DNA of 64,000 nt from Pseudomonadota bacterium (lineage in GTDB: Bacteria; Pseudomonadota; Gammaproteobacteria; Burkholderiales; Methylophilaceae). This document shows, in pieces, positions 44,747 through 55,140 of the stretch. The first letter of the stretch is position 1. Each line of letters begins with the position of its first letter. A model generated the notes under the pieces. It made no database searches. It worked only from the letters and a program-made list of their open reading frames with translations, and was not told the DNA's origin. The DNA is taken from the NCBI GenBank assembly GCA_020053735.1, contig JAGVMP010000007.1, forward strand, positions 62,001-126,000, written 5' to 3'. The position numbers and the translations under genes are program-made.

Positions 44747-45880
44747 ATGGCAACACCCATTAGGTTAGGCGATTTTATTTTAAAAAATATGGAATCCATC
44801 TTGCAGCAGTGGGAAGAATTTGCCAAAACAATTCATCCCCCAGCACTCAGCATGGATAGCAACTCCCTTCGTGACCATGCTGAATTGATGCTACAAACAA
44901 TTGCATTGGATTTAACCACCCCGCAAACAGAGGAAGAACAGGCGGAAAAATCAAAGGATCGAGCGCCTGCCAATCCCAAAACCACTGCAGCAGAGGAGCA
45001 TGCCGAAGAGCGACTTTCTTCAGAATTCACAATCGGTCAGTTGTTTTCTGAATATCGAGCATTGCGTGCAAGTGTATTGCACTTATGGGATAAAAGTTCC
45101 AAAGAGGGCTTGACTACTGATCCAGCAGACATCACACGCTTCAATGAAGCTATAGATCAAGCAATTGCAGAATCAGTCGACCATTATTCAACCCTCTTGA
45201 AAACTTCACAGGATATGTTCTTAGCCATACTTGGGCATGATCTCCGCAATCCCTTATCTACTACCATCATGTCTTCAATGATTTTGATGCGCTCTGATGA
45301 TGTTAGCGATAAGGTTATTTCAGCTGCTGCGCGCATTTACAATAGCTCACAGCGTATGAACAGATTAATAACTGACCTAATGGATTACACCCGCAGCCAG
45401 TTAGGCAAGAAGTTACCTGTTGTATTAGCCCCAGCAAATCTTGCTAAAATTTGCAATGACATTATTGAAGAGCAGCAAATTGCAAGCCCAGAGCGCAGAA
45501 TTGTATTAGAAATGAATGGATCGTTCGATGGCAATTGGGATGAACAACGGATTGCTCAAGTATTCTCTAATCTATTAGGAAACTCTGTGCAACATGGCGT
45601 TACTTCTAGTCCAATAGAGGTTAGATTATCCTCCTCACAGAATATCGTCGTTATTAAGATAACAAATCAAGGAAAACCAATCCCTGCGTCAAAAATAAAG
45701 CACATTTTTGAACCTATGGTTCGTCACGAAGAAAATGAAAATGCTGATTATTCACAAAAAACAAGCCTAGGTCTTGGCTTGTATATTGCACGGGAAATTG
45801 TTGTTGCGCATAACGGCACTATGAAAGTTACATCTTCCAAAGCAAAAGGAACAGCATTTGAAATCTCTTTACCTCGCTAA
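44747..45880 (+). CDS. Sensor histidine kinase with RsbRD-type N-terminus
   Basis: This 377-residue protein is a soluble kinase. An N-terminal four-helix domain like RsbRD_N (ILQQWEEFAKTIHPPA, SEFTIGQLFSEYRALRASVL) precedes the HisKA helix with FLAILGHDLRNPLSTTIMSS (His164). An ATPase domain follows (NLLGNSVQHGV, GLGLGLYIAREIV). No membrane segment is seen, so the signal is probably cytoplasmic. Such kinases often control general stress responses. Confidence 0.88.
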   Translation: MATPIRLGDFILKNMESILQQWEEFAKTIHPPALSMDSNSLRDHAELMLQTIALDLTTPQTEEEQAEKSKDRAPANPKTTAAEEHAEERLSSEFTIGQLFSEYRALRASVLHLWDKSSKEGLTTDPADITRFNEAIDQAIAESVDHYSTLLKTSQDMFLAILGHDLRNPLSTTIMSSMILMRSDDVSDKVISAAARIYNSSQRMNRLITDLMDYTRSQLGKKLPVVLAPANLAKICNDIIEEQQIASPERRIVLEMNGSFDGNWDEQRIAQVFSNLLGNSVQHGVTSSPIEVRLSSSQNIVVIKITNQGKPIPASKIKHIFEPMVRHEENENADYSQKTSLGLGLYIAREIVVAHNGTMKVTSSKAKGTAFEISLPR

Positions 45881-45960
45881 GGTTTTGAGAAAGCCGTTGA
45901 TCAATTGATTTAATGTCTGCTATGGGCCGAAAGCAGTCTATCGAAATCTTAAACTTAAAA

Positions 45961-45987
45961 CAAAAAAGCCCACTCAAGAGCTTTTGT
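45961..45987 (+). terminator. Possible terminator after the kinase gene
   Basis: AAAAGC and GCTTTT pair around a ten-base loop, with a few T at the end. It lies 81 bp after the kinase stop. The stem is short and AT-rich, so it is weak. Confidence 0.35.
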
Positions 45988-46098
45988 TATTGATAAGAAA
46001 ATCTAATTTTTTGAGATAAATCTAGGCTTTGGTGGGATCCTTCAAGTTTAGTATTTATAATAATCAGCACACACAATAATTTTACTTTCAAGGCATGC

Positions 46099-47883
46099 AT
46101 GGCTTCTTCTAGTTTTCTTGTTCAAGCAGCGATATATCTTTCATCGGCGTTATTTTTAGTGCCCTTGTTTAAAAGGCTGGGCTTAGGTTCTGTGCTTGGG
46201 TATTTGATTGCGGGGATTTTGATTGGGCCTTATGCATTAAAACTGATTCCAGATCCTGAACAAGTACTGCATTTTGCAGAGTTTGGCGTTGTGTTGATGC
46301 TGTTTTTAGTGGGCTTGGAACTGGAATCCAAAAAGGTTTGGGAGTTGCGTAAAACTTTATTTGGCTTAGGTGGGTTGCAGGTACTGAGTACGATAGGCTT
46401 GGTCACCTTTGCTGCACACCTCATGCATTTTACTTGGCCAGTCGCAATCGTCATCGGCATGGGTGTGGCGATGTCGTCTACTGCGATTGGCCTAACAGCA
46501 CTCACTGAAAAAAAGCTACTCAGCACGCCTGGTGGCCAAGCCTCATTTGCCACATTGCTTTTTCAAGACTTGTCTGTCATTCCGCTGTTTATGCTATTGG
46601 CGCTCATCGCGCCAAACACCACTGAATCTGGTTTTGATGTATGGGCGGTTGCCAAGGCCATTGGCGTTATCGTTACCATTATCTTTGCCAGCAGAATCTT
46701 ATTGCGCCCCATCATGCGCATTGTTGCGCAAACAGAAATCCGTGAAATCTTTGTCGCCTTCTCGTTGCTATTGGTGATTGGAGTCTCGCTTGCCATGCAG
46801 TCGGTTGGCTTATCCATGGCGCTAGGCACATTTCTCGCAGGCGTGCTGTTGGCGGATTCAGAGTACCGCTATGAGCTTAGACTGGATATAGAGCCAGTGA
46901 AGGGCTTGCTGTTAGGCCTGTTTTTTATCGCAGTGGGTATGTCTGTTGATTTGTCGCTTTTGGCAAATTCGCCATTGATGATTTTTGGTTTTGCGCTACT
47001 GATTGTGATGACCAAAATGGTTATTTTGATGGGGTTGGGCCAGTTATTTAAGTATTCATTTAGAGATAATCTATTGTTTGGCGCAGCACTTTCTCAAATT
47101 GGTGAGTTCGCCTTTGTGATTTTTGGCGTGGCACTTACCCAAAATACCATTCCGCGCGAGACTTATAATATTCTCAACGCCATTGTTGCCGTATCCATGC
47201 TGATTACACCATTATTGCTACTGCTATACGACAGATTTTTAACACTGGATTGTGGTGAGCGCCCCAAAGATACGATTGAAGATAATAACAGCGTCATCAT
47301 CGCTGGGTTTGGCCGCTTTGGCCAAATTGTCGGTAGGGTGCTGCTAGCTAAAGGCATTACTGCAACATTAATAGACAATGACCCTAACCAAGTGGATTTA
47401 ATGCGCAGCTTTGGTTGGCGTTGTTATTATGGCGATGCATCCAGATTGGATTTATTAGAAGAGGCGGGCGTCGCCACAGCTAAATTGCTTGTGATTGCAG
47501 TGAATGACCCCGTTGCAGCAATCGATATTGGCAAGTTGGTGAAGGCGCGCTGGCCTAATCTTGCCGTTGTGACCAGGGCACGTAGCAGAACCGATGCCTT
47601 TGATTTACGCGACATTGGTTTAGACCCCATACGAGAAACTTTTTATTCGTCACTGGTTGCTGCTAAGCAAGCGTTATTGGCAATTGGTGATTCACCCAGT
47701 GCGGCAGCAAAAATCATCAAACATTTTGAGCAACATGATTTAGAGCAGCTTGAAGCAACTAGAACGATTAGACACGATATGAATGCTGTGCGCAGTATGG
47801 CCGAAAAAGGTCGTCAAGATTTGAAAGATTTGCTTTTATTAGAGCAGGCTGAAATTGACGGTAAAGAGCCGATTAAAAGCTAA
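46099..47883 (+). CDS. CPA2 cation:proton antiporter, KefB/KefC-like
   Basis: This 594-residue protein has a CPA2 membrane domain of about 12 helices (LGYLIAGILIGPYAL, then VGLELESKKVW). A C-terminal RCK/TrkA-N domain follows, with the nucleotide fold VIIAGFGRFGQIVGRVLL. The pattern is that of glutathione-gated potassium efflux systems. No KefF/KefG ancillary gene is adjacent, so exact gating is unclear. A 56-bp fragment of a related gene lies at 39.8 kb, and a second CPA2 gene at 53.4 kb. Confidence 0.9.
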   Translation: MASSSFLVQAAIYLSSALFLVPLFKRLGLGSVLGYLIAGILIGPYALKLIPDPEQVLHFAEFGVVLMLFLVGLELESKKVWELRKTLFGLGGLQVLSTIGLVTFAAHLMHFTWPVAIVIGMGVAMSSTAIGLTALTEKKLLSTPGGQASFATLLFQDLSVIPLFMLLALIAPNTTESGFDVWAVAKAIGVIVTIIFASRILLRPIMRIVAQTEIREIFVAFSLLLVIGVSLAMQSVGLSMALGTFLAGVLLADSEYRYELRLDIEPVKGLLLGLFFIAVGMSVDLSLLANSPLMIFGFALLIVMTKMVILMGLGQLFKYSFRDNLLFGAALSQIGEFAFVIFGVALTQNTIPRETYNILNAIVAVSMLITPLLLLLYDRFLTLDCGERPKDTIEDNNSVIIAGFGRFGQIVGRVLLAKGITATLIDNDPNQVDLMRSFGWRCYYGDASRLDLLEEAGVATAKLLVIAVNDPVAAIDIGKLVKARWPNLAVVTRARSRTDAFDLRDIGLDPIRETFYSSLVAAKQALLAIGDSPSAAAKIIKHFEQHDLEQLEATRTIRHDMNAVRSMAEKGRQDLKDLLLLEQAEIDGKEPIKS

Positions 47884-47919
47884 TGAGAGATTTTAACTAG
47901 CAAGAAACATTGCAGTCAT

Positions 47920-48828
47920 TTAAATTTTAAGCGGTACAGTATCGCTTAAAACACTCACCAAATAATCGAAGACTAATCTTACCCGTTCAGCTACTGGGCC
48001 TCGCTGCGGACGGTAGACATAAACTCCCCAAGGGCTGGGCGCTTGGTCTTGTAATACAGAGACCAACTCGCCACTCTCAATATATTTCGCACATAAAAAG
48101 TCGCCGAGCTGGCTATAACCGATACCTGCCAGCACCGCGGCTAATTCGGCTTCAGGGTCATCGGTGATAAATTTAGGTGAGGTGGGAAAGAAATCGGGCG
48201 CGTTTGCAAAAGTCCAAGGCCACAATCTGCCTGTATTTTGATCAATCAAGCCTGTATACGGCATTTGAAAAAGGTCATTTACCTGTTGTGGCGCACCCGT
48301 CCTTGCCACAAGTTCTGGCGTGCCAACGATATAAAACTTCATTTCATTGACGCGTCTTGCAACGTTTCTATTGTTGCTAAAAAAGCCAACGCGCACACCG
48401 ATATCCATCTGATCGGCAACGACGTTATCAATCAGGTTGGAAAATCTTAAATCCAGTTGAATGCCAGGATGCTCTTTTAAAAAATCCGTCAACGCGGGCA
48501 GTAAATATTGCTGACCAAATGTATTGGGCATGGTAATTTTAACCAAACCTTCGGCCGCATGAAGATTAGGGCTTTTCTTAATCTCAAACAAAGCGTCTAA
48601 TTGATCAATCACCCCTTCGCTTTTAAGTGCCATCTGCTTACCAAATTCAGTGATGGTGGTGTTGCGGGTGCTTCTGTAAAACAGTGGCTCGCCCAACAAA
48701 TCCTCAAGTTCTTTGATTGCACGCGTCACAGACTGCGGTGAAATGCCTAGCCTGACTGCAGCTTCCTTAAAGTTTAAAGACTCTGCAACCACTTTAAAAA
48801 TACGCAGCATTTCTAACTGATTTTGCAT
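47920..48828 (-). CDS. LysR family transcriptional regulator
   Basis: This 302-residue regulator has the winged helix NFKEAAVRLGISPQSVTRAI at about residues 16-35 and an effector domain starting LVKITMPNTFGQQYLLPAL. It is divergent from the molybdenum hydroxylase genes across 200 bp containing ATTCCAAATAAT-like inverted sequence, as LysR regulators often are to their targets. The effector is unknown. Confidence 0.9.
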   Translation of the reverse strand: MQNQLEMLRIFKVVAESLNFKEAAVRLGISPQSVTRAIKELEDLLGEPLFYRSTRNTTITEFGKQMALKSEGVIDQLDALFEIKKSPNLHAAEGLVKITMPNTFGQQYLLPALTDFLKEHPGIQLDLRFSNLIDNVVADQMDIGVRVGFFSNNRNVARRVNEMKFYIVGTPELVARTGAPQQVNDLFQMPYTGLIDQNTGRLWPWTFANAPDFFPTSPKFITDDPEAELAAVLAGIGYSQLGDFLCAKYIESGELVSVLQDQAPSPWGVYVYRPQRGPVAERVRLVFDYLVSVLSDTVPLKI

Positions 48829-49028
48829 ATTGGAATTAATCCATTATTTGGAATTATCAATTCCAAATTATTCCATACTATGGGCACTAACACTATGCGA
48901 TTATGTCGTTTCGTATTAAGTTGTTCGCAGTTTTGTAGGACGATTTACAATTTAAATCACAGTTTAAGCCAACAGATTAAACAACAGAGTAACAACATCA
49001 AACTGACACAGTAAAGGGCTAATCCATC

Positions 49029-49487
49029 ATGATTATTTTGAATATCAATGGCAAAGAGCAATCGCTTGATGTAGCAGACGATATGCCGATTTTATGGGCA
49101 TTAAGAGATTTCGCGCATCTGACTGGTACTAAATTCGGTTGTGGCATGGCACAATGTGGCGCGTGCACGGTACATTTGGATGGTCAAGCTATACGCTCGT
49201 GCATCACGCCAATAAGCGCGGCGGCTGGTAAAAGAATTACCACCATTGAAGAGATGCAAAATGATAAAGTTGGCCAAGTGGTGCAAGCGGCATGGCAAGA
49301 GATTGATGTTGTGCAATGTGGCTATTGTCAGTCAGGCCAAATCATGTCAGCTACGGCTTTACTCACGACCAATCAAAAACCGACTGATGCCGATATTGAT
49401 GCCGCCATGAGCGGCAACATTTGCCGTTGCGGGACTTATCCACGCATTCGCGCCGCCATACACAATGCTGCAAGCAAGTTAGCTTAA
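49029..49487 (+). CDS. [2Fe-2S] subunit of a molybdenum hydroxylase (IorA-like)
   Basis: This 152-residue protein carries both iron-sulfur motifs of the xanthine oxidase family. The plant-type ferredoxin site is [16 protein letters not shown], and the second cluster has [10 protein letters not shown] and [16 protein letters not shown]. It pairs with the large subunit ten bases downstream. The two-subunit form without a FAD subunit is like isoquinoline 1-oxidoreductase and some periplasmic aldehyde dehydrogenases. Confidence 0.93.
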   Translation: MIILNINGKEQSLDVADDMPILWALRDFAHLTGTKFGCGMAQCGACTVHLDGQAIRSCITPISAAAGKRITTIEEMQNDKVGQVVQAAWQEIDVVQCGYCQSGQIMSATALLTTNQKPTDADIDAAMSGNICRCGTYPRIRAAIHNAASKLA

Positions 49488-49496
49488 GGAGCCGCC

Positions 49497-51698
49497 ATGA
49501 ATGCACCCTTAAAAAACACTCCGTTAAATATTTCAAGACGTACTTTTATTAAAGCTGGCGCACTGGTGGTGGGCGGACTTGTGATTGCGTTCTCCATACC
49601 GCACGCCAAGCGCTTTTTAATGCCCGGTTCTGCGGCAGATGTGGCGCCAGACGCGGCCAAAGATGCCGCAAAACTACCTACACCAAATGCTTTTTTGCGT
49701 ATCGGTACGGACAACACGATTACTGTCATGCTCGCCCATAGCGAAATGGGGCAGAGCATTTGGACGACATTACCCATGTTGATTGCCGAAGAACTAGACG
49801 CAGATTGGAGCAAAATCAAAGTAGAACATGCCTCTGCAGCTCCAGAATATGGCCACACCGCCTACGGCATTCAAATCACCGGAGGCTCTTCGACCACTTG
49901 GTCTGAATTCGACCGCTACCGTCAAGCAGGCGCATTAACTCGGGCGCTGTTAATAAGCGCTGCGGCTGAAAAACTGGGTGTTCCAACTGATAGTCTTAAA
50001 ACTGAAAACGGTTTTGTAATCAGTGGTGATAATAAAATCAGCTATGGTGATTTAGCAGAGGCTGCGGCCAAACTAGAAACGCCAAAATCCGTCACTTTAA
50101 AAGACCCTAAAGATTGGAAAATTATTGGCAATGCCACTAAACGTTTGGATGGGCCTGAAAAAATTAATGGCACCGCTATATTTGGCCAAGATATTCAATT
50201 TGAGGGCTTGATGACAGCGATGGTGGCGCGTTCGCCAGTATTTGGTGGAAAATTGAAAACGTTTGACGCCAGTGCTACGAAGAAAATCAAAGGCGTACAA
50301 AAAGTGGTGCAAGTGCCGACAGGAGTGGCGGTAATTGCCGATAATTATTGGGCGGCGAAAACAGGCAGAGAGGCGCTAAAGGTAGATTGGGATTTAGGCG
50401 AAAATGCCAGCCTTGATTCAAATGCTTTGTTCGCCGAATACAAAAAATTGGCCGCAACAACAGGCTTAATCGCAGCAAAAGCGGGTGACAACAAAACTAC
50501 GATGGCTAAATCAGAAAGATTTGTTGAAGCTGAATACGCACTTCCATATTTGGCACATTCGCCAATGGAGCCATTGAACTGCGCAGTCAAAATTGAAAAA
50601 GACGCCTGCGAGATTTGGACTGGCACGCAAATGCAGGGTACGGATCAAGCAGCTGCGGCAAAAATACTTGGTTTAAAACCAGAGCAAGTTAAGATTCATA
50701 CTTTATTTTTAGGTGGCGGTTTTGGCCGCCGCGCTAATCCTGCGGCTGACTTTGTATCAGAGGCAGTACAAGTCGCCAAAGCGGCTGGCGTACCTGTAAA
50801 AACTGTATGGAGTCGCGAAGATGATGTAAAAGGTGGCTACTATCGCCCGATGTTTGTACACAAAGCCAAAATAGCTTTGGATGCAAATGGCATGCCGACT
50901 GCTTGGGAGCATGTAGCGGTTGGCCAATCCATTATGTTAGGCACACCGTTTGAGGCGTTTCAAATTAAAGAGGGCATTGATGCAACGTCAGTAGAAGGCA
51001 CTGCGGATTCGCCATATTTGAAAAGCATCCCGAACCATCAGGTCAGCTTGCACACGGTTAAATCCACTGTACCCGTGCTCTGGTGGCGTTCGGTCGGGCA
51101 CAGCCATACGGCATTTGTGATGGAAAGTCTGATTGATGAGCTTGCTCATTTGGCTAAAAAAGACCCGCTGGAATATCGCCGTGCATTATTAAAAGACCAT
51201 CCACGACATTTGGCGGCGCTGAATTTAGCCGCTGAAAAAGCGAATTGGGGCAAGCCACTCGCTAAAGGCTTATTCCGCGGTATTGCAGTGCATGAATCGT
51301 TTGGCAGTTTTGTAGCGCAGATTGCAGAAGTGTCCGTAGACAAACGCGAAGTCAAAGTACATCGCATCATTTCTGCCATTGATTGCGGCCTAGCGGTGAA
51401 CCCTGACTCTCTGAAAGCGCAAATGGAATCATCGGTTTCATTTGGTTTAGGCGCAGCCCTGCAAAGCGAGATTACATTTAAAGATGGCATGGTGGTGCAA
51501 TCTAATTTCAACGATTACCAAGTCATGCGCATGGGCAATATGCCTAAAGTAGAAGTTTATATCGTGCAAAGTACTGAAAAAATGGGCGGTGTTGGTGAAC
51601 CTGGATTGCCACCCGTGGCGCCTGCGGTGACCAATGCGATTTTCGCGGCAACGGGTAAGCGTATTCGTACATTGCCGATTGGCAATCAACTGGCATAG
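49497..51698 (+). CDS. Molybdopterin-binding subunit of a molybdenum hydroxylase (IorB-like)
   Basis: This 733-residue protein has a twin-arginine signal ([20 protein letters not shown]), so the enzyme is probably exported folded to the periplasm, with the small subunit as a partner. Molybdopterin-binding segments include [18 protein letters not shown] and [20 protein letters not shown]. The catalytic glutamate is in [15 protein letters not shown]. The substrate cannot be told from sequence; aldehydes or N-heterocycles are possible. Confidence 0.93.
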   Translation: MNAPLKNTPLNISRRTFIKAGALVVGGLVIAFSIPHAKRFLMPGSAADVAPDAAKDAAKLPTPNAFLRIGTDNTITVMLAHSEMGQSIWTTLPMLIAEELDADWSKIKVEHASAAPEYGHTAYGIQITGGSSTTWSEFDRYRQAGALTRALLISAAAEKLGVPTDSLKTENGFVISGDNKISYGDLAEAAAKLETPKSVTLKDPKDWKIIGNATKRLDGPEKINGTAIFGQDIQFEGLMTAMVARSPVFGGKLKTFDASATKKIKGVQKVVQVPTGVAVIADNYWAAKTGREALKVDWDLGENASLDSNALFAEYKKLAATTGLIAAKAGDNKTTMAKSERFVEAEYALPYLAHSPMEPLNCAVKIEKDACEIWTGTQMQGTDQAAAAKILGLKPEQVKIHTLFLGGGFGRRANPAADFVSEAVQVAKAAGVPVKTVWSREDDVKGGYYRPMFVHKAKIALDANGMPTAWEHVAVGQSIMLGTPFEAFQIKEGIDATSVEGTADSPYLKSIPNHQVSLHTVKSTVPVLWWRSVGHSHTAFVMESLIDELAHLAKKDPLEYRRALLKDHPRHLAALNLAAEKANWGKPLAKGLFRGIAVHESFGSFVAQIAEVSVDKREVKVHRIISAIDCGLAVNPDSLKAQMESSVSFGLGAALQSEITFKDGMVVQSNFNDYQVMRMGNMPKVEVYIVQSTEKMGGVGEPGLPPVAPAVTNAIFAATGKRIRTLPIGNQLA

Positions 51699-51701
51699 TC
51701 T

Positions 51702-52694
51702 ATGAAGTCTGCTGATTTGGAAGTATTGACCCACGCGCTGGAGTGGCTGGAAAGCGGTTTTAAAGCGCATTTGTTCACCGTTGTGCAAACATGGGGCTCA
51801 GCACCGCGCTTGCCAGGTGCTATATTGGTAGTGCGCGAAGATGGGCATTTGATAGGCTCAGTTTCAGGCGGTTGTATTGAAGATGATTTGGCTGATAAAG
51901 CACGTAATCAAGCGTTGCCAAAAACGCCTTCTATCATGGAATACGGCATTAGCCGAGATGAAGCGCAACGCTTCCGCATCCCCTGCGGTGGCCGCTTGCA
52001 AATATTTGTTGAGCCATTAAATACATCAGAGCAATTACAGCTGCTGCTCAATAGTTTGCAAGAGAGAAAACTCATCAAACGCTCTGTGAATATGCATACG
52101 GGGCAAATCAAGTTAATGCAAGTGCTACCTGAAGGCTTGCCAAAAATCGAAGGCGATTGGTTTCATACTTACTTTGGGCCGCAGTGGCGTTTACTCATTA
52201 TCGGCGCGAATCAACTGGGTTCTATGCTAGCAAGCATGGCGCAGGTGCTGGATTTTGATGTGCTGATTTGCGAACCACGCCAAGAAATTCGCGATGAATG
52301 GCATGTAGATGGCGTCACATGGATTGAAGGTATGCCCGATGATGTGGTGTTGGAAATCAATGCAGATGCACATACTGCAATTGTTGCCGTGACGCACGAC
52401 CCTAAACTGGATGATATGGCTTTGCTAGAGGCGCTTAAATCGGACGCGTTTTATGTTGGCGCCTTAGGCTCACACAAAAATCAAGAAAAGCGTCGCGAAC
52501 GTTTGCGCATGTTTGACTTGAATGAGCTAGAAATCTCTACCCTACGCGGACCAGTGGGTTTGCAAATTGGTAGCCGCACGCCAGCTGAAATTGCGATTGC
52601 CATCCTTGCCGAGCTTATTCAAGTTAGAGCGCAACAACTGAAAATGGGCGCTGGTTTTATCAGTAATATGAGCGAGACACGCTGCGAAGTTTAA
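51702..52694 (+). CDS. XdhC/CoxI family maturation factor
   Basis: This 330-residue protein has the XdhC N-terminal part (WGSAPRLPGAILVV, GSVSGGCIEDDLADKA) and a C-terminal Rossmann-like domain (LLIIGANQLGSMLASMA, FYVGALGSHKNQEKRRERL). XdhC proteins bind and insert the mature, often sulfurated, cofactor into xanthine oxidase family enzymes. It follows the large subunit by three bases, indicating shared expression. Confidence 0.92.
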   Translation: MKSADLEVLTHALEWLESGFKAHLFTVVQTWGSAPRLPGAILVVREDGHLIGSVSGGCIEDDLADKARNQALPKTPSIMEYGISRDEAQRFRIPCGGRLQIFVEPLNTSEQLQLLLNSLQERKLIKRSVNMHTGQIKLMQVLPEGLPKIEGDWFHTYFGPQWRLLIIGANQLGSMLASMAQVLDFDVLICEPRQEIRDEWHVDGVTWIEGMPDDVVLEINADAHTAIVAVTHDPKLDDMALLEALKSDAFYVGALGSHKNQEKRRERLRMFDLNELEISTLRGPVGLQIGSRTPAEIAIAILAELIQVRAQQLKMGAGFISNMSETRCEV

Positions 52695-53266
52695 ATTTTT
52701 AAATCTGCTGGCGTATCAATATCCGCCAAAATTCCAGCGTCATTTGTTGGCAATAGATGAACTTCATCGGGAAAGCGTTTAATAATAGAACGTGCACCTT
52801 CATCGCCTAGCAGACTTTCCAGCGCATTGCGGAATTTTTCAGAAAAACCAACTGGATGCCCACGTTGGTTTTGATAAGTCGGGATCACGATTGAAGCGCC
52901 ATCGCCCACTTTATTCGCTACCGCACGAATGGTTTCAGATTGAATATAAGGCATATCTGCCAGCGCAATCACAAAGCCATCCTTTGCTGCCTCAAGGTTT
53001 AATGAATAGTGAATAGCAGCAGTCAAACTATCCGCCATTTCTTGCGCATTTTCATCGCAAAAAATCACCTTAAAACCAGCATTCACCAGCAATTTTGCCA
53101 GCACCTTGTTTTCTGCTCTAAGCACTGCAATGCAATTTGGAATGGCTTCAATCAGATGCTCAGCAGATGCCAAGGCTATTGGGCGACCATCTGGTAAAAG
53201 CTGTAGAAGTTTATCGCTCGCACCAAATCTGCGAGAAAAGCCAGCGGATAATAAAATACCTACCAT
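52691..53266 (-). CDS. MocA-like molybdenum cofactor nucleotidyltransferase
   Basis: This 191-residue protein has the NTP-transferase start MVGILLSAGFSRRFGASDKL and a metal-site region IALADMPYIQ. Similar proteins (MocA) add CMP to Mo-molybdopterin to give the MCD cofactor needed by the adjacent hydroxylase. The gene runs opposite to XdhC, and the two coding ends overlap by four bases. Confidence 0.87.
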   Translation of the reverse strand: MVGILLSAGFSRRFGASDKLLQLLPDGRPIALASAEHLIEAIPNCIAVLRAENKVLAKLLVNAGFKVIFCDENAQEMADSLTAAIHYSLNLEAAKDGFVIALADMPYIQSETIRAVANKVGDGASIVIPTYQNQRGHPVGFSEKFRNALESLLGDEGARSIIKRFPDEVHLLPTNDAGILADIDTPADLKI

Positions 53267-53401
53267 GAGTAAAGTCTTGAAGTTAATTAGGTTTTAGTAA
53301 TTACAATAACACATTGCGTTGCTACAATTAGTCTTAATAGCGATTACGCTTAAGACGATTTAAGAATCCACACAAACTACATGAATGACTATTAACAATC
53401 T

Positions 53402-55093
53402 ATGGATCATGAAATAACGCTTATCACTACCATTGCTGCGGGTTTTGGACTTGCACTCATTTTTGGATTTATCGCTGAACGCTGCAAAGTGCCTGCTCTG
53501 GTCGGTTACTTATTGGCAGGTATTCTGCTAGGCCCCGCTACTCCAGGATATGTCGCAGATGTCACCATCGCGTCTCAGCTCTCTGAAATTGGCGTGATGC
53601 TACTGATGTTTGGTGTTGGCCTACATTTCTCCATTAATGACTTGATGTCGGTAAAACGGATAGCGTTACCTGGCGCAATTGTGCAAATGACAATAGCCAC
53701 TTTATTAGGCATGGGGCTGGCAAATTGGTGGGGATGGAGTTTTGGTGAAGGGCTCATATTTGGGTTGGCACTATCATGTGCCAGCACGGTCGTGCTATTA
53801 AAAGCACTTGAATCTAGAGGCATCCTAGATAGCATGAATGGCAAAATAGCAGTGGGCTGGCTGGTCGTTGAAGACCTGTTAACAGTGTTGGTGTTGGTTT
53901 TAATGCCACCGTTAGCCGCTATTTTAGGTGGGGCAGCCTCGGAAAGCATTTCAGCTCCGCTATGGCAGACAATTAGCATTACCCTTTTACAAGTAGCAGT
54001 ATTCATCTCCCTAATGTTAGTCGTTGGTAAGCGACTACTTCCATGGATGCTGTGGCATGTTGCAAAAACTGGTTCACGAGAACTATTCACCTTGTCCGTT
54101 ATTTCTGCTGCAATTGGTATCGCATATGGCGCCTCTTCATTATTTAGTGTTTCGTTTGCACTAGGTGCTTTTTTTGCAGGGATGGTGATGAGAGAGTCAG
54201 AGTTTAGCCACAGAGCCGCTCAAGAATCTTTACCGCTTCGTGACGCGTTTGCCGTTTTATTTTTCGTCTCCGTTGGGATGTTGTTTGAGCCAGCCATACT
54301 AATAGAACAACCCCTCAGCGTGTTAGCGGTGGTGGCAATCATTGTCTTAGGTAAATCAATTGCTGCCATGGTGATTACGTTAGCATTGCGTTACCCGCTA
54401 AATACAGCGCTGACTGTTGCAGCAAGTTTGGCACAAATTGGTGAGTTTTCTTTTATTCTAGCTGGCTTGGGCGTCTCGTTAGGTATTCTCCCCACGCAGG
54501 GAATGAGTTTAATATTAGCGGGGGCTTTAATTTCAATTGCAATCAATCCGCTTTTATTTTCAATGATAAAGCCATTTAAAGAATGGATGCTCGGTCTCTC
54601 ATCGCTAGCGCGCCAGCTTGAAAAACGGACAGACCCGTTTTCAGAGTTACCGATGAGCACCGAACGTAAATATTTAGAGGGGCAAGTCGTGCTGGTTGGT
54701 TACGGTAGAGTAGGAAAAATAATTGCTAAAGTGTTAACTGATAGCAATATCCCATTTGTGGTTGCTGAGCAGAATCGAGAAGTCGTTGAGAACTTGCGTA
54801 AAAAAGGCACTCCCGCTGTATCAGGCGATGCTTCCGAACCTGATGTGTTAATACAGGCGCATATTGCCAATGCGTCTATGCTGGTGATTGCAACGCCAGA
54901 TACGATTGATGTGCGCAAAATGGTTGAGACAGCAAAAATGCTTCAACCTAAGATTGAAATTGTAGTGAGAACACACAATGAGGATGAATCAAAATTCTTA
55001 AGAGAAGAAAATATTGGTAAGGTGTTTTACGGAGAAGAGGAGCTAGCGAATGGCATGTGTAAGTTTATCGTTGAGCAATATGCGCCCAAATAG
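53402..55093 (+). CDS. CPA2 cation:proton antiporter, YbaL-like
   Basis: This 563-residue protein has about 12 membrane helices (LVGYLLAGILLGPATPGYVA, GVMLLMFGVGLHFS) and an RCK/TrkA-N domain (VVLVGYGRVGKIIAKVL, SGDASEPDVL). It is closer to YbaL/RosB-type antiporters than the copy at 46.1 kb, judging by the GLHFSINDL segment. Potassium or another monovalent cation is the likely substrate. Confidence 0.9.
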   Translation: MDHEITLITTIAAGFGLALIFGFIAERCKVPALVGYLLAGILLGPATPGYVADVTIASQLSEIGVMLLMFGVGLHFSINDLMSVKRIALPGAIVQMTIATLLGMGLANWWGWSFGEGLIFGLALSCASTVVLLKALESRGILDSMNGKIAVGWLVVEDLLTVLVLVLMPPLAAILGGAASESISAPLWQTISITLLQVAVFISLMLVVGKRLLPWMLWHVAKTGSRELFTLSVISAAIGIAYGASSLFSVSFALGAFFAGMVMRESEFSHRAAQESLPLRDAFAVLFFVSVGMLFEPAILIEQPLSVLAVVAIIVLGKSIAAMVITLALRYPLNTALTVAASLAQIGEFSFILAGLGVSLGILPTQGMSLILAGALISIAINPLLFSMIKPFKEWMLGLSSLARQLEKRTDPFSELPMSTERKYLEGQVVLVGYGRVGKIIAKVLTDSNIPFVVAEQNREVVENLRKKGTPAVSGDASEPDVLIQAHIANASMLVIATPDTIDVRKMVETAKMLQPKIEIVVRTHNEDESKFLREENIGKVFYGEEELANGMCKFIVEQYAPK

Positions 55094-55140
55094 AACTGTT
55101 GGGTGGCTAGTAGTAAACACTTATTAATACCAATGATTAG

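Noticed and set aside
46230-46553. Minus-strand ORF inside the antiporter gene
   Set aside because: It is a shadow of a well-supported coding frame, with no domain of its own.
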